DNA of 11,715 bases from an uncultured Chloroflexaceae bacterium (GCA_937141995.1 CAKZQX010000366.1:1-11715), one strand, 5' to 3'. Shown: positions 1-6,104, numbered from the stretch's first letter. Translations and numbers: made by a program. The notes: generated from the letters alone by a model not told the origin.

Positions 1-8
1 CCGTTCAT

Positions 9-27
9 CCAGGCAAACGCCTGGTTT
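9..27. terminator. Possible weak hairpin terminator of an off-window gene
   Basis: A GC-rich inverted repeat, CCAGGC at 9-14 and GCCTGG at 19-24 with an AAAC loop, is followed by only three T residues. It could end a gene lying left of the window, or be part of a repeat: the preceding GTTCATCC resembles one end of repeat R1. The T-run is too short for a confident call. Confidence 0.3.
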
Positions 28-33
28 GGAACC

Positions 34-96
34 CACCGCGTATGTCGTGTCATCTGAGCAAACATTCAGTTGGAACATTCACTGCGTATGTCGTGT
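34..96 (+). repeat. Two direct repeats of a GCGTATGTCGTGT motif upstream of rraA
   Basis: CACYGCGTATGTCGTGT occurs at 34-50 and 80-96 with one mismatch, 46 bp apart. Each copy is preceded by a TTGGAAC-like stretch, so the repeated unit is nearer 25 bp. A related sequence, CACGTACGTCGTGT, lies at 673-686 beyond the same gene. The second copy ends 17 bp before the rraA start, so it lies in the leader or promoter zone. Whether these are regulator sites or remnants of dispersed repeats cannot be told here. Confidence 0.7.
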
Positions 97-113
97 GAAT
101 GAAGGAGGAACAT

Positions 114-593
114 ATGCAAATTCACACAGCCGATCTCTGTGACCAGTATGCTTCGGAGATTCAGGTTGCCGCGCCGCTGTTTATCGGTTACGGTGCTGTT
201 CCCGCTTTCGGCGGCCAGATTGTCACGGTGAAAGTGTTCGAGGATAATGTGCTGGTGCGCGCGGCGCTTACGGAACCGGGCGCGGGCCAGGTGCTGGTGG
301 TGGATGGTGGCGGCTCTCTGCGCTGTGCCCTGGTTGGCGATCAACTGGCGCAACTGGCGCAGACCAACGGTTGGGCGGGCATACTTGTCTACGGCTGTAT
401 TCGTGATGCGCAGGCGATTGCCGACATTGCTATCGGTATCCGGGCATTGAATACACACCCCCTGAAGAGCGTCAAGCGCGGCGAAGGCCGGCGTGATATT
501 CCGGTCACCTTCGCCGGGATTACCCTGCATCCGGGGCACTATCTGTATGCCGACGCGGATGGTGTTATCGTCGCGGCGCGCCAACTGCTGTAA
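114..593 (+). CDS. rraA: RraA-family protein (RNase E activity regulator / aldolase-like fold)
   Basis: The 159-residue product matches the E. coli RraA family in length and along its whole sequence, including the N-terminal TADLCDQY, the FGGQIVTVKVFEDN segment (32-45), VVDGGGSLR (62-70) and the YADADGV stretch near the end. E. coli RraA is a cytoplasmic trimer that binds RNase E and inhibits mRNA decay. Relatives in other bacteria act as metal-dependent 4-hydroxy-4-methyl-2-oxoglutarate aldolases or oxaloacetate decarboxylases. An Asp76-x20-Arg97-Asp98 arrangement like the aldolase motif is present, so either role is possible. The ATG at 114 is chosen because AAGGAGG (102-108) lies five bases upstream; an in-frame ATG at 99 would bury that site inside the gene. 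The gene stands alone: its stop codon lies in a hairpin that begins repeat R2, and the next gene starts 478 bp away. The family is clear; the biochemical role is not. Confidence 0.88.
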   Translation: MQIHTADLCDQYASEIQVAAPLFIGYGAVPAFGGQIVTVKVFEDNVLVRAALTEPGAGQVLVVDGGGSLRCALVGDQLAQLAQTNGWAGILVYGCIRDAQAIADIAIGIRALNTHPLKSVKRGEGRRDIPVTFAGITLHPGHYLYADADGVIVAARQLL

Positions 594-690
594 CTGCCAG
601 GAGTTACGCGGTCACTGATCCGGAAGATCGTTCCGCTCTGCCGGAGGCGACATGTTCTTCCGGGTCAGGAACCACGTACGTCGTGTAGCT
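590..690 (+). repeat. Dispersed repeat R2, copy 1 (with hairpin across the rraA stop)
   Basis: The segment opens with an inverted repeat, GTAACT (590-595) and AGTTAC (602-607), that contains the rraA stop codon, then runs through a conserved core at 630-650. On the opposite strand at 11278-11298 the same 21-bp core recurs with one mismatch, and the match extends both ways: the AGTTACGCGG start, the TCCGG...GTTCCGC stretch and the GGGTC block. A more diverged copy lies near 5236-5258. No open reading frame is conserved between copies, so this is a non-coding dispersed repeat. The terminal hairpin may also act as an rraA transcript end. Confidence 0.7.
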
Positions 691-697
691 GCCGGGA

Positions 698-726
698 TTG
701 TTATAGAACGTAATTTGTGGTATAAA
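698..726 (+). promoter_or_regulatory. Sigma70-like promoter upstream of the histidine kinase
   Basis: TTGTTA (698-703) and TATAAA (721-726) are separated by 17 bp, close to the ideal housekeeping promoter. The surrounding 700-755 is distinctly AT-rich against a GC-rich background. Transcription would begin near 733, giving the kinase gene a leader of about 340 nt. It may instead serve an unrecognised small RNA or short gene in 733-1070. Confidence 0.55.
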
Positions 727-732
727 GTACAC

Positions 733-1006
733 TGTTTCCAATAAAACTCGATTTCTGGTTGCATATGCCGGGTTGTCCGCCCGAACGACCGGCACGCGTG
801 CCGGGTGGTCAGGCACCTCCGGCTGAGTTCTCGTCCCATGCAGTCTGTGTTGAACCGCAGACAGTTGTATGCGGGTTACGTGGGAATAGGTGCATCTGCA
901 TTGACGCAACCGAACCAGGCAGTGAAGCCGGCGATAGTCTGTAGCTGTGGGATCACCCGTTATCCCCTCGCCGCCGGATCTTCTGCGCGTGCGGCGTTAC
1001 CTCCTC
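733..1006. other. Non-coding intergenic stretch with a 16-bp perfect palindrome
   Basis: No protein I recognise is encoded between the promoter at 698-726 and the kinase. Open frames here are short and show no familiar motif or good ribosome binding site. The notable structure is CCGGCACGCGTGCCGG (789-804), a perfect 16-bp palindrome suited to a dimeric regulator or a tight RNA hairpin. A smaller GTCTG...CAGAC inverted repeat lies at about 843-862. With the upstream promoter this could be a long kinase leader or a small RNA. Confidence 0.4.
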
Positions 1007-1060
1007 ACGCATGTGAAACGCATGTGAGCGTTTTGCCCGACAATTACATTGCAATATACT
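1007..1060 (+). promoter_or_regulatory. Candidate operator and promoter just before the histidine kinase
   Basis: ACGCATGTGA is repeated exactly at 1007-1016 and 1018-1027, an 11-bp period or one DNA turn; the first copy is also the right part of a TCAC-N4-GTGA inverted repeat (1005-1016). Five bases further on lies a possible promoter, TTGCCC (1033-1038), 16 bp, TATACT (1055-1060). Transcription from it would start only a few bases before the ATG at 1072, so the message would be nearly leaderless. That fits the lack of a good Shine-Dalgarno sequence before the ATG. The repeat position beside the -35 box suggests an activator site. Confidence 0.5.
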
Positions 1061-1071
1061 GAGAGCGAACC

Positions 1072-2799
1072 ATGGTGGTTAAGAGCAGCTTCAAATGGAC
1101 GAAAACACACCTGTTGGGGAATAATTATCTGAAGATCGGCCTGCTGCTGCTGCTTGCGCTGTTCTGCGTCACAACCAACTTCTCTTCAAATGTTATTCTG
1201 TTAATGTTGCGCAGCGAGATGGTCTTCTCGCATCTCTTCTACCTGCCGGTGGCGCTGGCCGGGGTCTGGTGGGGCTTGCGCGGCGTGCTGGTGTCGGTGT
1301 TTGTGGCGGCGACCTGGATGGTGTCCTATTTTCTCGCCGGGTCGGATGTGCCGCCGCAGGAGTATTTTCCCCAACCGATTATGTTTATGCTTATTGGTGT
1401 CACTGTTGGCATTCTCCGCGAACAGACGTTGCGCTCGGAACGGAATCTGCGCAACCGGGTGAAGGAACTGGACTGCCTGTTTGCCATCTCGACCCTGCGG
1501 GAGCAGACGGATCTGTTGCTGCCGGTACTGCTTCAGTCAACGGTGAAGCTGATCCCGCCCGCCTGGCAGTACCCGGATATTACCGGCGCACGCGTGGTGC
1601 TGGCGGGGCATACCTGCCAGACCGACAATTTTGCCGATACGCCCTGGCAGCAGGGCTGTGATATTGTGATCCAGGATGAGCAGGTCGGACGGCTCGAAGT
1701 CTGCTACCTTGAAGGTCGTCCGCCCGCTTACGAAGGCCCATTCCTGCGCGAGGAGCGCTATCTGCTGAATGCGATTGCGGAGCGTCTGGGTAAAATCGTC
1801 GCGCATGAGCGGGCGGTGACGGCGCTCCGCAAGAGCGAGTTCACTAATCGCGCGCTGGTCAATGCCATCCCGGATATCATCTGGCGGATTGGGCGTGATG
1901 GTACCTTGCTCGATTTTAAAGGCGCAAAGGACTTCAATCCCGTGGTGCTGGCCGAGGATTTTGTCGGACGACATCTGACCGATGTGCTTCCGCTGGATGT
2001 GGCGCAGTCCGCGTTGCGCTATGTTGAGCATGCTACCCATACGGGTGCGCCCCAGATCTACGAGTATCAGTTTCCTGCCAATGGGGAACTGCATCACTAC
2101 GAAGCCCGCCTGGTTCTGAGTGGCGCGGACGAAATCCTGGCAATTGTGCGTGACATCACCGAGCGAAAGGCGCGCGAAGCCCTGGTGGAGGAGGAGCGCA
2201 CTCGCATTGCGCGCGACCTGCACGATGGCCTGGCGCAGAGCCTCTACTTCCTGGGGTTAAAACTCGACTTTATTCGCAAACAGGTGACACGCGATCCTGA
2301 CGGTGTTGTGAATGAACTGCTGACCCTGAAGCGGATTACGCAGTCCAGCATTCAGGATGTCCGTCGTACTATTTTTGCATTACGTCCGGTTGACCTGGAG
2401 CGTCTGGGATTTGAGCCGGCGATTCAGCAGTACACGCGGGAGTTTGGCGAGCATATGGGCCTGAATGTGCTGCTGCATGTGCGCGGGAATACCGCCAGGC
2501 TATCAACCCCGCTGGAACTGGCCTTCTTCCGCCTGATCCAGGAAGGACTCAACAATATTGCCAAGCATGCCCATGCCCATACTGTCTGGATTGACCTGGA
2601 TATTAATCCCGGCGGTTCCGGCCAGTTAACAATCCGCGACGATGGTATCGGCTTTGAACCGGAGGCGCTGCCGGCCAGTGGCAGCGGGAAGATGGGCCTG
2701 CACCAGATGCGCGAGCGCGTTATCAAACTGGGGGGTAGCTTTCGGATCGAGAGTAGTGCAGATGCGGGCACGCTGTTGTGCGCCGATATTCCGCTGTGA
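1072..2799 (+). CDS. Membrane-anchored sensor histidine kinase (GAF-like, PAS, HisKA_3, HATPase)
   Basis: The 575-residue NarX/DegS-class kinase starts with a hydrophobic N-terminus holding about four membrane segments (roughly 20-46, 51-68, 71-90 and 101-115). A linker and GAF-like region follow (about 130-245), then a PAS domain (about 255-365, with NAIPDIIWRIGRDG). The dimerisation and phosphoacceptor domain has His384 in ARDLHDGLAQS. The ATP-binding domain shows the N box at 488-500 (EGLNNIAKHA), DDGIGF at 523-528 and GKMGLHQMRERV at 539-550. It should autophosphorylate on His384 and pass phosphate to the regulator encoded 11 bp downstream. The signal is unknown: there is little periplasmic loop, so sensing is probably in the membrane or through the GAF/PAS domains. 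The ATG at 1072 is supported by the coding frame but not by a strong ribosome binding site. Confidence 0.93.
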   Translation: MVVKSSFKWTKTHLLGNNYLKIGLLLLLALFCVTTNFSSNVILLMLRSEMVFSHLFYLPVALAGVWWGLRGVLVSVFVAATWMVSYFLAGSDVPPQEYFPQPIMFMLIGVTVGILREQTLRSERNLRNRVKELDCLFAISTLREQTDLLLPVLLQSTVKLIPPAWQYPDITGARVVLAGHTCQTDNFADTPWQQGCDIVIQDEQVGRLEVCYLEGRPPAYEGPFLREERYLLNAIAERLGKIVAHERAVTALRKSEFTNRALVNAIPDIIWRIGRDGTLLDFKGAKDFNPVVLAEDFVGRHLTDVLPLDVAQSALRYVEHATHTGAPQIYEYQFPANGELHHYEARLVLSGADEILAIVRDITERKAREALVEEERTRIARDLHDGLAQSLYFLGLKLDFIRKQVTRDPDGVVNELLTLKRITQSSIQDVRRTIFALRPVDLERLGFEPAIQQYTREFGEHMGLNVLLHVRGNTARLSTPLELAFFRLIQEGLNNIAKHAHAHTVWIDLDINPGGSGQLTIRDDGIGFEPEALPASGSGKMGLHQMRERVIKLGGSFRIESSADAGTLLCADIPL

Positions 2800-2810
2800 G
2801 GAGAGAATTC

Positions 2811-3482
2811 ATGTCCCGCTCCATTCGCGTCCTGATCGCCGATGATCACGCCGTTGTTCGCCAGGGGCTGAGCCAGATCTGCAATGCCGAACCGGATATG
2901 CAGGTGGTGGGGCAGGCGGCCGATGGGCAGGAAGCCTGTCGGCTGGCGCGCGAACATCATCCCGATGTGGTGGTCATCGATATCAATATGCCGGTGCTGG
3001 ATGGTGTCCAGGCGACCCGCCAGTTGCTGACCGACCTGCCCGACACCGGGGTGATCATTCTGACGATGCACCGCCAGGATCAGTATGTGTTTGAAGCGAT
3101 CAAAGCGGGCGCGCGAGCCTATATGCTCAAGGATACCGACAGCGAGGATCTGCTGCAGGCCATTCGCACGGTGGCCTCGGGCGAAGCGGTGTTGACCTCG
3201 GCAATTGCGTTGCGTATGATCGAAGAGTTTCGCCGCCAGCAGAATGACCCATCGGGCGCTGACGGAATTACCCAACTCACCGAGCGTGAACAGGATATTC
3301 TACGCCTGGTAGCGCAGGGTATGGACAACAATGAGATCAGCGACCGACTGGGCCTGTCGGAGAAGACCGTGCGCAACCGCATGACGGTTATCTTTGAGAA
3401 GTTGCATGTGAATAACCGGGTGCAGGCGGCACTCTATGCGCTACGGCGTGGGCTGGCAAAGCTGGATGATCATGAAGCGTAA
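2811..3482 (+). CDS. NarL/FixJ-family response regulator, partner of the upstream kinase
   Basis: The 223-residue product has a receiver domain (about 5-122) with acidic pocket Asp11-Asp12, phosphoacceptor Asp57 in VVVIDINMP, Thr85 and Lys107, then a LuxR-type helix-turn-helix (about 154-215) with the TEREQDILRLVAQG and SEKTVRNRM signatures. It should bind DNA as a dimer when phosphorylated. The ATG at 2811 is chosen because AGGAGA (2799-2804), overlapping the kinase stop codon, is correctly spaced. A start at 2778 would add an unrelated basic stretch overlapping the kinase. The 11-bp gap and shared class make a cognate two-component pair nearly certain. Target genes are unknown; the tandem repeats upstream of the kinase are one place to look for autoregulation. 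Confidence 0.95.
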   Translation: MSRSIRVLIADDHAVVRQGLSQICNAEPDMQVVGQAADGQEACRLAREHHPDVVVIDINMPVLDGVQATRQLLTDLPDTGVIILTMHRQDQYVFEAIKAGARAYMLKDTDSEDLLQAIRTVASGEAVLTSAIALRMIEEFRRQQNDPSGADGITQLTEREQDILRLVAQGMDNNEISDRLGLSEKTVRNRMTVIFEKLHVNNRVQAALYALRRGLAKLDDHEA

Positions 3483-3658
3483 TACTGATTTGTTGGCATC
3501 GCCACATGTCGTCGTGCCGCCGGATGAACGTTGAGATGTTCATCCGGACATCGCCGGATCGGAGTCCCGGCTTCAGTCGGATCAGGCGTTCCCGGCAGGA
3601 TGCCGCTGACCCGGCAAGCATCCATGATGAATAATACTGATGTATTTTCATAGCCACA
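3481..3658 (+). repeat. Repeat R1, copy A, enclosed by 26-bp imperfect direct repeats
   Basis: A 46-bp core at 3561-3606 matches 5911-5956 at 42 of 46 positions in the same orientation. Before it is a perfect 10-bp inverted repeat, CCGGATGAAC (3520-3529) and GTTCATCCGG (3538-3547), around an 8-nt loop. After it is a second pair, GGATGC (3598-3603) and GCATCC (3618-3623). The block lies between direct repeats at 3481-3506 and 3633-3658, which agree at 21 of 26 positions and are 152 bp apart; the first overlaps the regulator stop codon. No coding capacity is evident. It looks like a small non-autonomous mobile element or intergenic palindromic repeat, and its hairpins could also end the two-component transcript. 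Confidence 0.7.
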
Positions 3659-3670
3659 GAGTCCACAGAG
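3654..3670 (+). repeat. Short tandem repeat CCACAGAG x2
   Basis: CCACAGAG occurs at 3654-3661 and 3663-3670 with a one-base spacer (9-bp period), about 55 bp before the tag start. It partly overlaps the downstream direct repeat flanking R1 copy A. Its role is unknown. Confidence 0.5.
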
Positions 3671-3722
3671 GTGATGAACGGGAACGTGTCGACAACCGGA
3701 AGCCATAGACGAGGATAACTGT

Positions 3723-4313
3723 ATGGTGCCGAGCGATACCGACCAGCCGCGCTGTCCCTGGGCTGGTAGTAGTGCGCTGATGATCGCCTACCACGATAAT
3801 GAGTGGGGCATCCCCTGCCACGATGATCAGGCGCTGTTTGAACGGCTGGTCCTGGAGAGCTTCCAGGCCGGGTTGTCCTGGGCCACGATTTTGCGGAAGC
3901 GGGAACATTTTCGGCAGGCGTTCGCCGGCTGGGATATCGCGCGCATCGCCGCGTATGGCGCAGACGATGTTGCACGGTTGATGCAGGATGCCGGAATTAT
4001 TCGCAATCGCCGCAAGATCGAGGCGACGATCCGGAATGCGCGCTGCTTTCTGGCGGTCCAGCAGGAAGTGGGCTCGTTTGACCGGTATATCTGGGCATTT
4101 GTGGAGGGACAGCCGCTGCTGCGCGCAGCGCCACCGCGTTGGGAGGATGTTCCGGCGCACACCCCGGAGTCAAACACGCTGGCGTGCAACCTGCGCCGGC
4201 GTGGGTTTAAAATGGTGGGGCCAACCATGTGCTACGCGCTGATGCAGAGCATTGGGATGGTGAATGACCATATTCAGGGCTGTTTCAGAGCTACGGGGCC
4301 GATATGCACCTGA
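3723..4313 (+). CDS. tag: DNA-3-methyladenine glycosylase I
   Basis: The 196-residue protein is a full-length Tag: it excises 3-methyladenine from alkylated DNA as the first step of base-excision repair in the cytoplasm. Signatures are RCPWAG near the start, AYHDNEWG (22-29), the LESFQAGLSW block (44-53) with conserved Glu45, and GMVNDHIQGC near the end. The zinc-snap ligands of the family are all present: Cys11, His24, His183 and Cys187. The ATG at 3723 has GAGGA (3711-3715) seven bases upstream. The C-terminus after Cys187 (FRATGPICT) is unlike the usual Cys-rich Tag tail and may have drifted. The gene is not obviously linked in function to its neighbours and meets the minus-strand regulator gene tail to tail with 10 bp between the stops. 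Confidence 0.95.
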   Translation: MVPSDTDQPRCPWAGSSALMIAYHDNEWGIPCHDDQALFERLVLESFQAGLSWATILRKREHFRQAFAGWDIARIAAYGADDVARLMQDAGIIRNRRKIEATIRNARCFLAVQQEVGSFDRYIWAFVEGQPLLRAAPPRWEDVPAHTPESNTLACNLRRRGFKMVGPTMCYALMQSIGMVNDHIQGCFRATGPICT

Positions 4314-4323
4314 TATGCCCTGT

Positions 4324-4980
4324 TCAGACGATATTCCCTTCATCGTCCAGGGCAATGATCCGGCGCTGCACTGCTGCGCTCATGACTTCGGTACGGGAGC
4401 GAACGCCCAGTTTTCCCAGCACATGGCGCATATGGAACTCAACGGTTTTAACCGATACTTCTAACTGGTCGGCAATCTCAGCATTGCGTAACCCGGTGGC
4501 GACTAACCGGAGCACCGACATCTCCCGCTCAGTAAAGGATTGATCCACGCTCGTCAGACCAACCTGAAGCAGTTCCGGCTCCAATGCCGTCTGTCCCGCC
4601 GCCACTGCCTCAACTGCTGCGATAAGCTCATCCCCGGTGACGGTCTTGCGCAGGTACCCGGGCACGCCTAACTTTAACATCGAGCGGAGCATTCCGGTAT
4701 CGTCATAGCCTGTTACCACGAGCACGGCAACGTCGGGAAACGATGTCCGCACCGCGCGCGCGACTTCGACGCCGTTCATGTCCGGGAGGCGCACATCGAG
4801 GAGCAGCACTTCGGGCTGAAGTTCCCCAACCATCTGGATCGCCTCTTTCCCTGACGTAGCAGCGCCAACTACTTCGATGTTAGGGCTGCGTCTGAGTAAC
4901 GCCTGGGTCCCCTCCAGTGTCATGGGATGATCATCAACAACCAGCACCCGAATTGGTTGCCTGTTTTTCGCATCGGTCAT
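4324..4980 (-). CDS. Orphan NarL/FixJ-family response regulator
   Basis: The 218-residue product has a receiver domain (about 10-125) with Asp16-Asp17, phosphoacceptor Asp62 in LLLDVRLPDMNG, Thr90 and Lys112, followed by a LuxR-type helix-turn-helix (about 148-208; FTEREMSVLRLVATG and SVKTVEFHMRHVLGKLG). All residues needed for phosphorylation are intact. No kinase gene adjoins it, so its partner is elsewhere or is the kinase at 1072-2799. The ATG at 4980 is preferred, with GAGG about 11 bases upstream; a TTG at 5010 would extend it by ten residues. It is the first gene downstream of the hox genes on the same strand, 323 bp beyond hoxW, with its own operator-like upstream region. A role in hox control is only a positional guess. 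Confidence 0.93.
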   Translation of the reverse strand: MTDAKNRQPIRVLVVDDHPMTLEGTQALLRRSPNIEVVGAATSGKEAIQMVGELQPEVLLLDVRLPDMNGVEVARAVRTSFPDVAVLVVTGYDDTGMLRSMLKLGVPGYLRKTVTGDELIAAVEAVAAGQTALEPELLQVGLTSVDQSFTEREMSVLRLVATGLRNAEIADQLEVSVKTVEFHMRHVLGKLGVRSRTEVMSAAVQRRIIALDDEGNIV

Positions 4981-5175
4981 AGTTGTAGTTGCCTCATAGC
5001 TCGATCTCAACGGAGTGCAAATCTTCTGGTGTAATCAGGTAGCGCATGTTATGCTCGATAGCTCATGGTAACACAAACCGGGCCAGGGAGCCCTGGGATG
5101 ATTACTGTCAAGTGCGCATATTACACTTCCTGGTAGTCTGGTTACACTATCACTTTACCACATCAGCGCACGATC
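4981..5175 (-). promoter_or_regulatory. Upstream region of the orphan regulator with paired operator-like sites
   Basis: This AT-richer stretch lies before the minus-strand regulator gene. TTACACT occurs twice (5121-5127 and 5142-5148), 21 bp or two helical turns apart. An inverted repeat CCAGGG-AG-CCCTGG lies at 5083-5096. On the minus strand a TTGACA hexamer lies at 5111-5106, but no good -10 follows at 17 bp. A weaker TTGTGT-17-CATAAC pair lies nearer the gene, at about 5077-5049. The arrangement fits a regulated promoter, possibly autoregulated; the exact start is unclear. Confidence 0.4.
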
Positions 5176-5230
5176 TACCAGTACCACTTACCTGCACGGA
5201 ACAGCGCCGTTCTGCACTGCGGTAGTATGG

Positions 5231-5300
5231 CTGCCGCTTCCGCCTTGTCGGAGGCGGTATCTCCTTTCGTTTTGGAAAATAAGGATGTTCGGTTCCATGT
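5231..5300 (+). repeat. Diverged R2 copy 2 with hairpin, downstream of hoxW
   Basis: Positions 5238-5260 match the R2 core of copy 1 at about 18 of 23 positions, with the same TTCCGC...CGGAGGCG frame. The core forms a hairpin here, CCGCCT (5240-5245) and AGGCGG (5252-5257) with a 6-nt loop. A GGTTCCATGTAAGTCATGT stretch (5291-5309) echoes the GGAACCACGTACGTCGTGT next to copy 1. It sits just past the hoxW stop codon, so the hairpin may contribute to ending the hox transcript, though no T-run follows on the minus strand. Confidence 0.5.
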
Positions 5301-5303
5301 AAG

Positions 5304-5834
5304 TCATGTCAGGTTATAGGTGACAATGGAGAAGCCCGGTTGCTGCATCATCGAAAGAATGCGCTGAATATGCGCAACCAGGCGGGAAATACATGCGGCT
5401 ACATCCGCCGACAGCGTCTCGGTATAGTCGAAGGTGGTTCCCATAATGCCGAACTGCACTGCCTCCGGGCAGATGCCATACAGAACGCGGGTACTGGTCA
5501 GCAGGGCGGTCGGGGTGAGATGATGCGAGGAGATGCCGGGTGTGGCGGGATCGGGATGCACCGACTGGAGGAAGAGCCGGTCGCCGCCGGGCAAATGCTG
5601 GGCAGAGGTGGGGATGGTTCCGGTTGCGTCTGCCATCGGTTGGCAGGCATCAATAAAGATAACTGCATCGGCCTGGCTGATCGGCTCGGCCAGATCCAGG
5701 GGTAATTGATGGCAGGCCCGTACACGCACATGCGGCTCACAGATGGTGTGGGCCAACTCGTGCGCGGCATGCCACCCGACTCCGTCATCACCGCGCAGCG
5801 GATTGCCATAGCCGATAATCAGTAAGCTGCGCAT
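5304..5834 (-). CDS. hoxW: Hydrogenase maturation protease, HoxW type
   Basis: The 176-residue product belongs to the HyaD/HybD/HoxW endopeptidase family, which trims the C-terminal tail of the large subunit once nickel is in place. The family signature GYGNPLRGDDGVG lies at 8-20, with acidic Asp16/Asp17 at the nickel-sensing position. Asp62 (VIFIDA) and His104/His105 (SSHHLTP) fit the other two metal ligands. The ATG at 5834 is chosen because GGGGAGGA precedes it closely and the signature begins seven residues later; an upstream open frame reads through repeat R1 and is not coding. It is the last hox gene, 270 bp after hoxH, with a repeat element in the gap, so it may need its own promoter or read through the repeat. 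Expected substrate: HoxH, whose cleavable tail is intact. Confidence 0.92.
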   Translation of the reverse strand: MRSLLIIGYGNPLRGDDGVGWHAAHELAHTICEPHVRVRACHQLPLDLAEPISQADAVIFIDACQPMADATGTIPTSAQHLPGGDRLFLQSVHPDPATPGISSHHLTPTALLTSTRVLYGICPEAVQFGIMGTTFDYTETLSADVAACISRLVAHIQRILSMMQQPGFSIVTYNLT

Positions 5835-5875
5835 GCCGTCCTCCCCGACTACTCGTTTGTAGCGACGCGCCGATA

Positions 5876-6028
5876 AACGTTGAAAAATAGTTCGGATATG
5901 GCACTTATCAGGCGTCCCGGTTTCAGCCGGATCAGGCGTTCCCAGCAGGATGCCGCGGTTCCGGCCGGCATCCCACCGGCGAACGCCGGGACTCCTGGTC
6001 ATTCATATCCGGACTATTTCTCAACGTT
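5876..6028. mobile_element. MITE-like palindromic element (R1 copy B) between hoxH and hoxW
   Basis: This 153-bp segment ends in 25-bp terminal inverted repeats, 5876-5900 and 6004-6028, agreeing at 23 of 25 positions and starting AACGTTGA. The complementarity continues inward in broken form (about 5905-5930 against 5975-6000), and the middle holds an 8-bp hairpin, GGATGCCG (5948-5955) and CGGCATCC (5966-5973). The core at 5911-5956 is shared with R1 copy A (42 of 46). A second AACGTTCAT-like end lies at 6070-6079 and may belong to a nested or older copy. There is no transposase, so any movement would be non-autonomous. Transcribed, it would fold into a long hairpin in the hoxH-hoxW mRNA. Confidence 0.72.
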
Positions 6029-6104
6029 CTTCAGCCAAAACTCCTGGAGCAATGTCCGGAATTCATGTTCAACGTTCATGGCGCGTCTCTACCAGTGTAT
6101 GCGA

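Noticed and set aside
34..96. Possible CRISPR fragment from the two GCGTATGTCGTGT repeats
   Set aside because: Only two clear copies occur, the unit is diverged outside 17 bp, and there are no cas genes or regular spacers.
604..1062. Several 60-100-residue open frames in the rraA-kinase gap
   Set aside because: They coincide with repeat R2 or intergenic structure, overlap each other on both strands, and show no family resemblance.
1537..2223. A 228-residue minus-strand open frame within the histidine kinase, and another at 2424-3275 spanning kinase and regulator
   Set aside because: Both are antisense to well-defined signalling domains and lack motifs of their own.
3520..3547. The CCGGATGAAC/GTTCATCCGG hairpin as a simple intrinsic terminator
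   Set aside because: No T-run follows it, and it belongs to repeat R1, so it is described there instead.
5835..6002. N-terminal extension of hoxW to a start at 6002
   Set aside because: The extra 56 residues translate the R1 repeat, and the same peptide-like pattern appears from the other R1 copy. A good ribosome binding site precedes the ATG at 5834.
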